From contig PWMA01000063.1 of the NCBI GenBank assembly GCA_003558335.1, forward strand, positions 1-23,953: a DNA stretch of 23,953 nucleotides. Reading direction: 5' to 3'. The DNA comes from Candidatus Methanofastidiosia archaeon (GTDB taxonomy: Archaea > Methanobacteriota_B > Thermococci > Methanofastidiosales > Methanofastidiosaceae). The position numbers and the translations under genes were made by a program. Below, piece by piece: positions 8,554-15,440 of this stretch. Below the pieces are notes generated by a model that saw only the letters and a program-made list of their open reading frames with translations, searched no databases and was not told the origin of the DNA. Every line of letters starts with the position of its first letter. Position 1 is the stretch's first letter.

Positions 8554-9341
8554 TGAAAGCCTCCAAGTATAGATCTTATTCTTTCATCTGTTATTGGAGT
8601 TGGAACTTTAGATTTTTTATTACTAAGAATTTTCTTTCCAATCTCTTTGAACTTTATATTTAATAAATCATTGGGATATTTTTCAAGAACCGTTTTTCCT
8701 TCAATTTCACTTTCGTATATTTTAGGATTTCTTTCAACTACATTGATCAATTGTGACTTTATTTCTTCGGCATAAACTTTAATTTTTCTTTCTTCTTTAG
8801 TTATGTCTCGCATATTGCCTACTATTCCACCTAATTTTACATTTAAATTAAACAATCCCTTTGCTATATTATTTGCCGCGTAAATTGAAAAATACTCACC
8901 GCTTGTAATTATGTATACCTCATCTGCATATCCATCCCTAGCAGGGCCTGCAAATCCCCCACAAACAACGTCTCCTGGAACATCATATATAACAACATCA
9001 AATCCTCTATCAATATAATAATCTTTATTGAGCGTTTTCAGAGCAACAAGAATCCCTCTACCAGCACATCCCACTCCTGCAGCAGGGCCTCCTACTTCTA
9101 CACCTTTAACACCATTGTAACCCTCAAAAACCATAAGATCGGGATCAGTGACGCCTTTTTTATATAAATCCAAAACTGTGTTTATTCTTTTACCTCCAAA
9201 TAGATTAATTGTACTATCACTCTTTGGATCACATCCTATGAGTAAAACTTCTAAACCTTCAGAAGCTAAATTTACTGATAGATTCGAAGATATTGAAGAT
9301 TTTCCTATTCCGCCTTTTCCATAAATTGCAATTTGTTTCAT
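8550..9341 (-). CDS. cfbC: Ni-sirohydrochlorin a,c-diamide reductive cyclase, NifH-like subunit CfbC
   Basis: CfbC is the ATP-dependent electron donor to CfbD in the six-electron reduction and lactam ring closure that gives seco-F430. It resembles nitrogenase NifH. The 263-residue protein has the P-loop GKGGIGKS (residues 8-15). Cys92 in GVGCAGRG and Cys127 in VVCGGFAGPARDGYADE are the ligands of the inter-subunit 4Fe-4S cluster. The ATG overlaps the cfbD stop as ATGA, and AGGGAT lies 3 nt before it. Nitrogenase NifH itself is ruled out by the short length and the absence of nif genes nearby. Confidence 0.95.
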   Translation of the reverse strand: MKQIAIYGKGGIGKSSISSNLSVNLASEGLEVLLIGCDPKSDSTINLFGGKRINTVLDLYKKGVTDPDLMVFEGYNGVKGVEVGGPAAGVGCAGRGILVALKTLNKDYYIDRGFDVVIYDVPGDVVCGGFAGPARDGYADEVYIITSGEYFSIYAANNIAKGLFNLNVKLGGIVGNMRDITKEERKIKVYAEEIKSQLINVVERNPKIYESEIEGKTVLEKYPNDLLNIKFKEIGKKILSNKKSKVPTPITDERIRSILGGFH

Positions 9342-10414
9342 TGAATCCCTGCAGAGTTTCTTATGGCCTCGCCTAGTTCACTAAAAACAATTTCTCTCGT
9401 TCCCATAACAGTTGAATGAGAAGCTATTTCAACTGTGACATATTTATAACCTGCTTCTTCAAGTGGAGGGACCTCTCTTGGCCCATTTGTGACTGCAATA
9501 GATTCTTTATCTATAAGGGGCAGAGCTTGAGGTATTCCAACAGCTACCATAAGATCAAAATCTTTATCTTTTAGATAATCTATTGCATTTTTGCCTGCTA
9601 TTGGATACTCATCCATACCTCCAGAAATAAAATTTATAGCTACATTATTGGAATTTAAATTATTTATTATATCTTCTGCATATCTCTTGATTCTCAAAAG
9701 ACCAACTTCTGTCGAAAGATTGCCAACATTTATCACAGAACCCCCAAGTTTTTTTGAAGCCAGATTTATAGCAAGCAATATATCTGCAAAAAGATATACA
9801 GTTTCTTTCTTAGCATTTAGAACAACTGCTATTTTCTTGTTCTCTTTCAATAGATTTGTGATGTAGTCGGCAACTATTTTAAGATCAGTACCTCTTGAAG
9901 GCTTAATATATTTTGACTTTGCCATGCCTTTATTAGATTCAACTTCAGTTGCCAAAAGAAGCATATTCTCTTGTCTTTTAAACTCCTTCTCACCAATAAG
10001 TCCAAAATCCATAGCGGCTTTCAAAGTTTCTATGGCCCCTCTTGTATTGGCACCCATACAACCATGTATTTCTACAAAGAAAGCCTTGTTGTTTAATCCA
10101 GAATCAATTAATGCTTTTTTAACGTTTTCACCTATTATCATGCTAACACAAGAACCCACCACACCTATAGTTTTGGGTGAAAAGAGTGCATTAGCTTCAG
10201 TTAATACTTCTATTAGTTTATCACTAGCTCCAAAAATTAAATCTTCTTCAGTCATTGAGGTAGTGACTACGACCATTCCATCTTCTTCTAGTAGCCTAGC
10301 TGCTCTGAAACCACATCCAGATGGCCCATGCAATATTGCAACATCCACATCTAGATCTCTTAGTGTATATAAAGCTGCAACTATTGGATTAGGTCTTGGA
10401 GTTAATATATTCAT
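9338..10414 (-). CDS. cfbD: Ni-sirohydrochlorin a,c-diamide reductive cyclase, NifD-like subunit CfbD
   Basis: CfbD is the catalytic partner of CfbC and holds an iron-sulfur cluster and the Ni-tetrapyrrole substrate. It is homologous to nitrogenase component 1 but much shorter, at 358 residues from this start. Candidate cluster cysteines are Cys34 (HGPSGCGF), Cys89 (GVVGSCVS) and Cys119 (EIHGCMGAN). I place the start at ATG 10414, not GTG 10429: GAGGAT ends 3 nt before the ATG, and the cfbE stop TAA is 1 nt upstream. The stop overlaps cfbC by 4 nt. Confidence 0.94.
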   Translation of the reverse strand: MNILTPRPNPIVAALYTLRDLDVDVAILHGPSGCGFRAARLLEEDGMVVVTTSMTEEDLIFGASDKLIEVLTEANALFSPKTIGVVGSCVSMIIGENVKKALIDSGLNNKAFFVEIHGCMGANTRGAIETLKAAMDFGLIGEKEFKRQENMLLLATEVESNKGMAKSKYIKPSRGTDLKIVADYITNLLKENKKIAVVLNAKKETVYLFADILLAINLASKKLGGSVINVGNLSTEVGLLRIKRYAEDIINNLNSNNVAINFISGGMDEYPIAGKNAIDYLKDKDFDLMVAVGIPQALPLIDKESIAVTNGPREVPPLEEAGYKYVTVEIASHSTVMGTREIVFSELGEAIRNSAGIQ

Positions 10415-10415
10415 T

Positions 10416-11690
10416 TTATCCTCTTCCACACTCTATTAAAAGATCTCCTTTATTTACTTTAAACTCATCTCCTTCTTTTAAGCATTTATATGATTCAAAA
10501 TTATAGTTACCGAATAAAAATGCTTCATCAATAAGATTTTTATATTCTCCAACAACTTTGTCTAAAGCATTAACATCTATTTTTTGACAATGTGAATCAT
10601 TAGTTAAATCAATAACTAAATTTATTTTTCTATAAAATAAATCATAATTATTTCTAAGAAGAGTTAACAAATATCTTAAACTGTCTTCTGAAAATCCTCC
10701 AGATTTGTCTATAATTTTTGTATAATCATTTTCACTAATAACGGATAATCTGTTTTTAACTCCTTTGAATCCATATAAAGAATTTGCTATTTTTCTCATA
10801 TCTTTGTTTAAGATTTTTAATGCCATAGCACTAAACAAAATTGGATTTGCATAACCTGCCAATAGATAACTTCCATTGATCTTGGATTCTACAATCAAAT
10901 CTTTTAAATGAATTTTAGATAAAACATCTTTTCCGATCTCTAAATAATCCGGTATTTCAATACTAATGTCTTCCCATATCCTAAATACATTCTTTTCATA
11001 ATCATTTGCAAGGGCATTTGCATTTTTATCTTTGCTATCAATTATAATATTATTTTCAGATAATTTAAAAAGTTGTTTTTTTGCTTCTAAAGATTTACCT
11101 TCTCCTCCATTTATATGGTATATTGGGTCAGTGCTTGTTAAAATTGATATATCACCTACTCCACAAACCCCCAAACTTTCCTCTAAAATATATATACTGT
11201 CCGTTGTCTCTGACAATATTTTAGAAGTATAGCCGGCAGATATTGAATTGTTATTGTCAATTAAATTTCTATTACCTTGATCAATACTTTCAAAACAATT
11301 AGATGAGTTCAGGAATACATTTTCTTCAAAAGAAGCAAGATAGGCCAACACATTAGCTGTTGTAGTTTTACCCTTAGATCCTGTTATTTCGACTACTTTT
11401 TTTTTATTTTTATAAATATGTTTTACTAGTTCATGGTGGCTGATTTTTTGATTATTTGGAAAAATAGAAAGAAAATTCATGGGACAATGAATTGGATACG
11501 ATACAATGTAATCAGTATATCCTATATCAATAGAATCAACAACCTTTATGTTTTTATCCATTAGTTGTTGTTTCTTATCATTTCTAGTTTGATATATGTC
11601 ATAAACAACTACTTCATAACCCCTATTCTTTAAAACAGTAGCAAGGTAGTCTGCCCCATGATTTATATCAAGCAAAATAAACTTGCTCAT
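10416..11690 (-). CDS. cfbE: Coenzyme F430 synthetase CfbE (Mur ligase-like)
   Basis: CfbE closes the last, six-membered carbocyclic ring from the g-propionate of seco-F430 in an ATP-dependent step. The 424-residue protein has the Mur-ligase ATP motif EITGSKGKTTTANVLAYL (P-loop at about residues 104-110). A central domain and a C-terminal domain with KIIDKSGGFSEDSLRYLL follow, consistent with the Mur fold. The start at ATG 11690 shares one base with the cfbA stop, as TAATG. A TTG at 11717 would overlap cfbA by 28 nt and add an unconserved stretch. The gene sits between cfbA and cfbD in a tight operon. Confidence 0.93.
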   Translation of the reverse strand: MSKFILLDINHGADYLATVLKNRGYEVVVYDIYQTRNDKKQQLMDKNIKVVDSIDIGYTDYIVSYPIHCPMNFLSIFPNNQKISHHELVKHIYKNKKKVVEITGSKGKTTTANVLAYLASFEENVFLNSSNCFESIDQGNRNLIDNNNSISAGYTSKILSETTDSIYILEESLGVCGVGDISILTSTDPIYHINGGEGKSLEAKKQLFKLSENNIIIDSKDKNANALANDYEKNVFRIWEDISIEIPDYLEIGKDVLSKIHLKDLIVESKINGSYLLAGYANPILFSAMALKILNKDMRKIANSLYGFKGVKNRLSVISENDYTKIIDKSGGFSEDSLRYLLTLLRNNYDLFYRKINLVIDLTNDSHCQKIDVNALDKVVGEYKNLIDEAFLFGNYNFESYKCLKEGDEFKVNKGDLLIECGRG

Positions 11691-12073
11691 TAGTATTTTT
11701 CCTTTAATCTGTCCCAAAGAATTTCAGCAATTCTTCTGTCCGGCCCAATTGGATCACAGTAAAATAGTTTTACTTTTTTGCCTTCTACATCAATTGTAGC
11801 CTTTCCATCTTGGATACCCCCAACTTCAGCGGGTATATCTTCAGTTGTGTGAACTCCCTTTGCTAGAAACACAGGAACTATATATAACTCGTTAGCACCT
11901 TTTTCAACAGCACTTCTGATTGCGTCCATTATTTTAGGAGTATTCATTTCCATGAATCCAACTTCTATTATTTCTCCATCGAAATATTCTTTAAAAAATT
12001 CTGATATTTTTATTACAAGCTCTTTATTGTAGTTAAGCCTACTTCCATGTCCTACTAATATTGCACCTTTCAT
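11690..12073 (-). CDS. cfbA: Sirohydrochlorin nickelochelatase CfbA (small CbiX type)
   Basis: CfbA inserts Ni2+ into sirohydrochlorin in the first dedicated step to F430, and family members can also insert cobalt. The 127-residue size is that of the archaeal small CbiX chelatases, which work as homodimers. His9 in VGHGSR and His75 in FLAKGVHTTEDIP are the conserved metal-handling histidines. The ATG follows GAGGTTAT by 4 nt. It is the first gene of the operon cfbA-cfbE-cfbD-cfbC-cfbB. The upstream spacer has a TATA box and two GTGTTACT repeats at the predicted transcription start. Confidence 0.95.
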   Translation of the reverse strand: MKGAILVGHGSRLNYNKELVIKISEFFKEYFDGEIIEVGFMEMNTPKIMDAIRSAVEKGANELYIVPVFLAKGVHTTEDIPAEVGGIQDGKATIDVEGKKVKLFYCDPIGPDRRIAEILWDRLKEKY

Positions 12074-12094
12074 TTATATAACCTCGAACATATG

Positions 12095-12123
12095 GTGTTA
12101 CTCGATTCCTATTTTGTGTTACT
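12095..12123 (-). promoter_or_regulatory. Candidate operator: two GTGTTACT repeats upstream of cfbA
   Basis: GTGTTACT occurs at 12095-12102 and again at 12116-12123. The copies are in the same orientation and exactly 21 bp apart, about two helical turns. They lie between the SD site of cfbA and its TATA box, overlapping the predicted transcription start near 12120. That is a typical position for an archaeal repressor site. No regulator gene is adjacent on the cfb side. Confidence 0.4.
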
Positions 12124-12140
12124 TATCTTAGCCAGTTCAA

Positions 12141-12148
12141 TTTTTAAA
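12141..12148 (-). promoter_or_regulatory. TATA box for the cfb operon
   Basis: Read on the minus strand this is TTTAAAAA. It would place the transcription start near 12120 and give cfbA a leader of roughly 45 nt. Confidence 0.45.
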
Positions 12149-12202
12149 TGTTTTGCTATTCAGATAAGTTTCAATTGGGTTATCTTATCAATAATTAAAA
12201 AT

Positions 12203-12238
12203 CTATCGTTTTTTTACGATAAAGTTTTTATATGATAA
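12203..12238 (+). promoter_or_regulatory. Inverted repeat and TATA box for the receiver-TPR operon
   Basis: TATCGT (12204-12209) and ACGATA (12216-12221) form a perfect 6-bp inverted repeat around six T. The TATA-like TTTATATG follows at 12227-12234, giving a predicted start near 12256. The inverted repeat is placed where an activator or TFB-adjacent factor could bind. It could also be a small hairpin of no function. Confidence 0.4.
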
Positions 12239-12279
12239 TTAAATAAACAAAATAGATACTTAAAAAAATGAGTGAGTAT

Positions 12280-12630
12280 ATGTCTAAAATATTAATTGTA
12301 GAAGATTATAAGGATCTTTCAGAATTTTATGAAGAATTTTTGGAGGGAGATTCTTTATTTACTGCCTCAGATGGTGAGGAAGCAGTTGCTCTTTACAGAT
12401 TACACAAACCCGATATTGTACTTATGGACTTAAAACTTCCAAAAAAAAGTGGAATAGAAGCAACTAAGGAAATCATTGAAATAGATCCAAAAGCAAAAAT
12501 TATTGCTATAACGGCCTATGGTTCTACTATAGGTTCTAAAGCTTTAGAAGCTGGAGCAAAAGAAGTTTTAAGAAAACCTGTAAGGTTCAATGAATTAAGA
12601 GACCTAATTGAAAAATATAAGTTACTCTAA
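12280..12630 (+). CDS. Single-domain CheY-like response regulator receiver
   Basis: A 116-residue receiver domain with no output domain. The acidic pair is Glu8-Asp9 in LIVEDYKD. The phosphate acceptor is Asp50 in PDIVLMDLKLP. The switch Thr is in IIAITAYGS and the conserved Lys is in VLRKPVRF. It should be phosphorylated by a histidine kinase, but none is encoded here. I chose ATG 12280 because AGTGAG ends 3 nt before it; ATG 12268 would add only MSEY. The TPR gene begins 27 nt after its stop, so the receiver probably signals through that protein by direct binding. It is divergent from the cfb operon across a 206-nt spacer. Confidence 0.85.
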   Translation: MSKILIVEDYKDLSEFYEEFLEGDSLFTASDGEEAVALYRLHKPDIVLMDLKLPKKSGIEATKEIIEIDPKAKIIAITAYGSTIGSKALEAGAKEVLRKPVRFNELRDLIEKYKLL

Positions 12631-12657
12631 ATTTTATCATTTTATAGAGGTAATAAT

Positions 12658-13812
12658 GTGATCTCAAAAAAACAGGAAAAATCCTTTGATGTTATTTGGG
12701 ATAACACAACATATAAGGCAATAGCCCATTACAGAGAAGGAAAATATGATGAAGCGGCAAAACTTGCAAAACTTTCTATAGACCTATCAAAAAAAATTTA
12801 CGGAAAGAATAGTACTAAAGTTGCTATTTCTATGAATAATCTTTCATTAATCTATGAAACTCAAGGAAAATTTAAAGAAGCTGAGTCTCTTTCATTGAGA
12901 GCATTAGAAATATGGGAATCTAACTTAGGGTCAAATGATCCAGATGTTGCCACCTCTCTGAATAATCTTGCAGGAATTTATGTCTCTAGGGGAAAATATA
13001 AAGAGGCAGAACCACTTTACAAAAGATCTCTTGATATAAAATTAAAAATTTTCGGTGAGCATCATGTTGAAACGGCTACTAGCTATAATAATTTAGCAGA
13101 TCTTTATCGTCTAGAGAAAAATTTAAACGAAGCAGAATCTCTTTATAAGAAAACTATAGAAATTTTTGAATATAACAAAGATGTTAAAAATCAAAATATA
13201 GGTTCAGCTTTGAATAATTTGGCAGAAATTCATAAAATAAAAGGAAATTATGAAGAAGCTTTAAGATTATACCAAAAAGCATTCGAAATATGGAAAATTT
13301 CTTATGGTTCAGATCATCCTGATATTGCTACAGTGATAAATAATATTGCAGGAATCTACTATCTTGAAGGTAAATACGAAGAATCCGAAAAACTTTACAA
13401 AGAGGTATTAAAAATCGATGAAAAATATTATGGAAAAAATCATCACTACAGTGCAATGACATTTAATAACATGGCTTTAGTCAAAGAAGCAATGGAAAAA
13501 TATGAAGACGCAGAACATTACTTTAAAGAAGCTGTTAATATATCCTTTAATAGCTTGGGAGAATTTCATCCATTACTAATTACTTTCTTAAATAATCTTG
13601 CAGGCTTGTATAGGGCAAGAGAACATTATGAAGAAGCAGAACTCTATTTTAAAAAAGGATTAAAGATTTTGGAAAAAGTTTTTGGTGCCGATAGTCCTGA
13701 TGTTGCAATGGCAATGTTAAATCTTGCAGAAATGTACGACTCTCAAGGGAGGAATGACGAAGCAAAAAGATTATCAGAAAGTGCAAAAAATATTTATAAA
13801 AAAAACCTTTAA
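12658..13812 (+). CDS. TPR protein with nine kinesin-light-chain-like 42-residue repeats
   Basis: The 384-residue protein is almost entirely tetratricopeptide repeats with a strict 42-residue period (TPR_10/TPR_12 type). Most repeats show NNLAxIYxxxGKYxEAExLYKxxLxI followed by a short FGxxHPD-like linker. Nine repeats fill the chain, the first and last being less complete. There is no signal peptide, membrane segment or enzyme domain, so it is a scaffold. The start is GTG at 12658, since the nearby ATG at 12656 is followed at once by a stop. GGTAAT ends 3 nt before the GTG. Co-transcription with a receiver suggests a phosphorylation-dependent scaffold; the client is unknown. Confidence 0.85.
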   Translation: MISKKQEKSFDVIWDNTTYKAIAHYREGKYDEAAKLAKLSIDLSKKIYGKNSTKVAISMNNLSLIYETQGKFKEAESLSLRALEIWESNLGSNDPDVATSLNNLAGIYVSRGKYKEAEPLYKRSLDIKLKIFGEHHVETATSYNNLADLYRLEKNLNEAESLYKKTIEIFEYNKDVKNQNIGSALNNLAEIHKIKGNYEEALRLYQKAFEIWKISYGSDHPDIATVINNIAGIYYLEGKYEESEKLYKEVLKIDEKYYGKNHHYSAMTFNNMALVKEAMEKYEDAEHYFKEAVNISFNSLGEFHPLLITFLNNLAGLYRAREHYEEAELYFKKGLKILEKVFGADSPDVAMAMLNLAEMYDSQGRNDEAKRLSESAKNIYKKNL

Positions 13813-13818
13813 GCGTTT

Positions 13819-14487
13819 TTAGCATAATGATATATTATCTTTTAAATAATCGCATTTTGGATTTAATGGACACTGACCACATTTTGGATTATTTTTTTTA
13901 CAAAAATTTTTACCCAGAAGAACAATATATCCATGAAATTCTTGATATATTATGAGATCTTCAGGTATTTCATTTATTATATGATTTTTTAAATCTTCAT
14001 ACGTTATTTTTTGTTCAACAATTTTTAATCGCGAATATATTCGCTTTGTATAGGTATCAACAACAAATTCTTTTTTCTCTGCGCCATAGAGAATTATGCT
14101 ATCTGCAGTTTCTTTACCCACTCCTTTAATTTTTAAAAGCTCTTCTCTTAATAATTTTTTATCTTTATCGAATAATAATTTTACATCTCCTCCATAAAAT
14201 TCCAAGATATATTCTGACATTTCTTTTAATCTTTTTGATTTTTGATTATAAAATCCGCTTGGCTTTATAATTTTCTTTAAATCGTCCAAAGGTACCATTA
14301 CTATGTCTTTTGGAGTCAGGATACTAATCTTTTTGAGATTGTTTAAAGCCTTTTCAACGTTGGCCCAATTGGACTGTTGAGTTAGTACTGCACCAACTAC
14401 AACTTCAAAAGAGGTATCTTTTGGCCACCAAGTTCCTATCTCTCCAAAATATTCTTTTAAAATACTATATAATTTGAAACTATTCAT
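13819..14487 (-). CDS. HhH-GPD DNA glycosylase, MagIII-like (endonuclease III superfamily)
   Basis: Base-excision repair glycosylase of 222 residues. The N-terminus WWPKDTSFEVVVGAVLTQQ resembles MagIII-type 3-methyladenine glycosylases. The helix-hairpin-helix is KIKGVGKETAD (about 119-129), and the catalytic Asp is Asp144 in FVVDTYTKRI. The position of the endonuclease III lyase lysine (GVGRKTA) is Glu126 here, so the enzyme should be a monofunctional glycosylase without AP-lyase activity. Cys196, 203, 206 and 212 have the C-x6-C-x2-C-x5-C spacing of the 4Fe-4S loop. The start overlaps the hemB stop as ATGA, so translation is coupled to the tetrapyrrole operon without obvious functional link. 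Confidence 0.85.
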   Translation of the reverse strand: MNSFKLYSILKEYFGEIGTWWPKDTSFEVVVGAVLTQQSNWANVEKALNNLKKISILTPKDIVMVPLDDLKKIIKPSGFYNQKSKRLKEMSEYILEFYGGDVKLLFDKDKKLLREELLKIKGVGKETADSIILYGAEKKEFVVDTYTKRIYSRLKIVEQKITYEDLKNHIINEIPEDLIIYQEFHGYIVLLGKNFCKKNNPKCGQCPLNPKCDYLKDNISLC

Positions 14488-15440
14488 AAGGATGCGTATT
14501 CCAATGCAAAGTAAGATATTATAAAGTCTGCTCCTGCGCGCTTTATAGAAAGAAGTAATTCCTTCATTGCTTTTTTTTCATCAATCCAACCAAGTTTAGA
14601 AGCCGCCTTTATCATTGAATATTCTCCGCTAACATTATATGCTGCTGTTGGTAAGCCATACTTTTCTTTTACTCTAAATATGATATCAAGGTAGGATAAG
14701 GCAGGCTTAACCATCAAGATATCTGCACCTTCATTTATGTCGAATTCAACTTCCCTTAAAGCTTCTAATGCATTTCCAGGTTCTATTTGGTAAGTTTTTC
14801 TATCTCCAAAAACAGGTGCAGAATGGGCAGCATCTCTAAAAGGTCCATAAAAAGATGATAAAAATTTTGCAGCATAAGACATAATCAAAATGTCTTCAAA
14901 AGAATTTTCATCTAACTTACTTCTTATAGCGTTTACGCGTCCGTCCATCATATCTGAAGGAGCCACTATATCTGCACCCGATTCTGCATGAGACAATGCA
15001 ATTTTAGATAGGAATTTCAAAGTTTCATCATTATTTATTATTCCTTCTTGAACTAATCCACAATGGCCATGTGAGGTATATTGACAAAGACAAACATCAG
15101 AGATTACAAGTAGGTCTGAACCATCTTTAATTTTTCTTATAGCTTTTTGGACAATCCCTTTATCACTATAAGCTTCACTACCAAATTCATCTTTTCTGTT
15201 AGGCATGCCAAAAATTATAATTCCAGGTATTCCAAGTTCATCAACCTTTTTCGTGACTTTTTGTAATTCTGATATTGGATACCTAAATTGATTTGGCATA
15301 GAGGGTATTTCTTCAATTGTGTTTTTTCCATGTACAAAAATTGGATAAATTAAATCATTTTTAGTTAATTGGTGCTCTTTAAGTAAAGATCTAAGTTTTT
15401 CATTTTTTCTTAGCCTTCTTAATCTATTCTTTGGAAAAAT
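14484..15440 (-). CDS. hemB: Porphobilinogen synthase (delta-aminolevulinate dehydratase) with apparent ATT start
   Basis: HemB condenses two 5-aminolevulinate molecules to porphobilinogen. Schiff-base lysines are Lys192 (SYAAKFLSSF) and Lys245 (ILMVKPALS). Cys117, 119 and 127 in DVCLCQYTSHGHCG are metal ligands. The first ATG (15299) would remove 47 residues that are clearly HemB, including FPKNRLRRLRKNEKL and DLIYPIFVHG. That frame runs up to ATT at 15440-15438 with no ATG, GTG or TTG before an in-frame TAA at 15458-15456. GGAGGCGAT ends 3 nt before the ATT, which shares one base with the hemA stop (TAATT), as TAATG does at cfbA/cfbE. From the ATT the protein has 318 residues, normal for the family. 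A base error in an original ATG cannot be excluded. Confidence 0.93.
   Translation of the reverse strand: MFPKNRLRRLRKNEKLRSLLKEHQLTKNDLIYPIFVHGKNTIEEIPSMPNQFRYPISELQKVTKKVDELGIPGIIIFGMPNRKDEFGSEAYSDKGIVQKAIRKIKDGSDLLVISDVCLCQYTSHGHCGLVQEGIINNDETLKFLSKIALSHAESGADIVAPSDMMDGRVNAIRSKLDENSFEDILIMSYAAKFLSSFYGPFRDAAHSAPVFGDRKTYQIEPGNALEALREVEFDINEGADILMVKPALSYLDIIFRVKEKYGLPTAAYNVSGEYSMIKAASKLGWIDEKKAMKELLLSIKRAGADFIISYFALEYASL

Noticed and set aside
8550..10414. Nitrogenase nifH/nifD
   Set aside because: The component 1-like protein is too short and unpaired with nifK. The surrounding cfbA, cfbB and cfbE identify the pair as CfbC/CfbD of F430 synthesis.
9924..10439. 171-residue open frame on the plus strand across cfbD
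   Set aside because: It is antisense to cfbD, with low-complexity Ser/Leu-rich composition expected from the reverse of a coding strand.
12095..12123. NikR operator upstream of cfbA
   Set aside because: The half-sites are direct repeats, not the inverted pair NikR needs, and no nikR gene is in the window. Kept only as a candidate operator of unknown regulator.
12658..13812. Tandem DNA repeat or CRISPR-like array
   Set aside because: The 126-nt periodicity is protein-level TPR repetition with diverged DNA copies and no spacers. No CRISPR array is seen anywhere in the window.
14484..15299. hemB starting at ATG 15299
   Set aside because: It would delete 47 conserved N-terminal residues still encoded upstream in the same frame, and it ignores the strong GGAGGCGAT site at 15444-15452.
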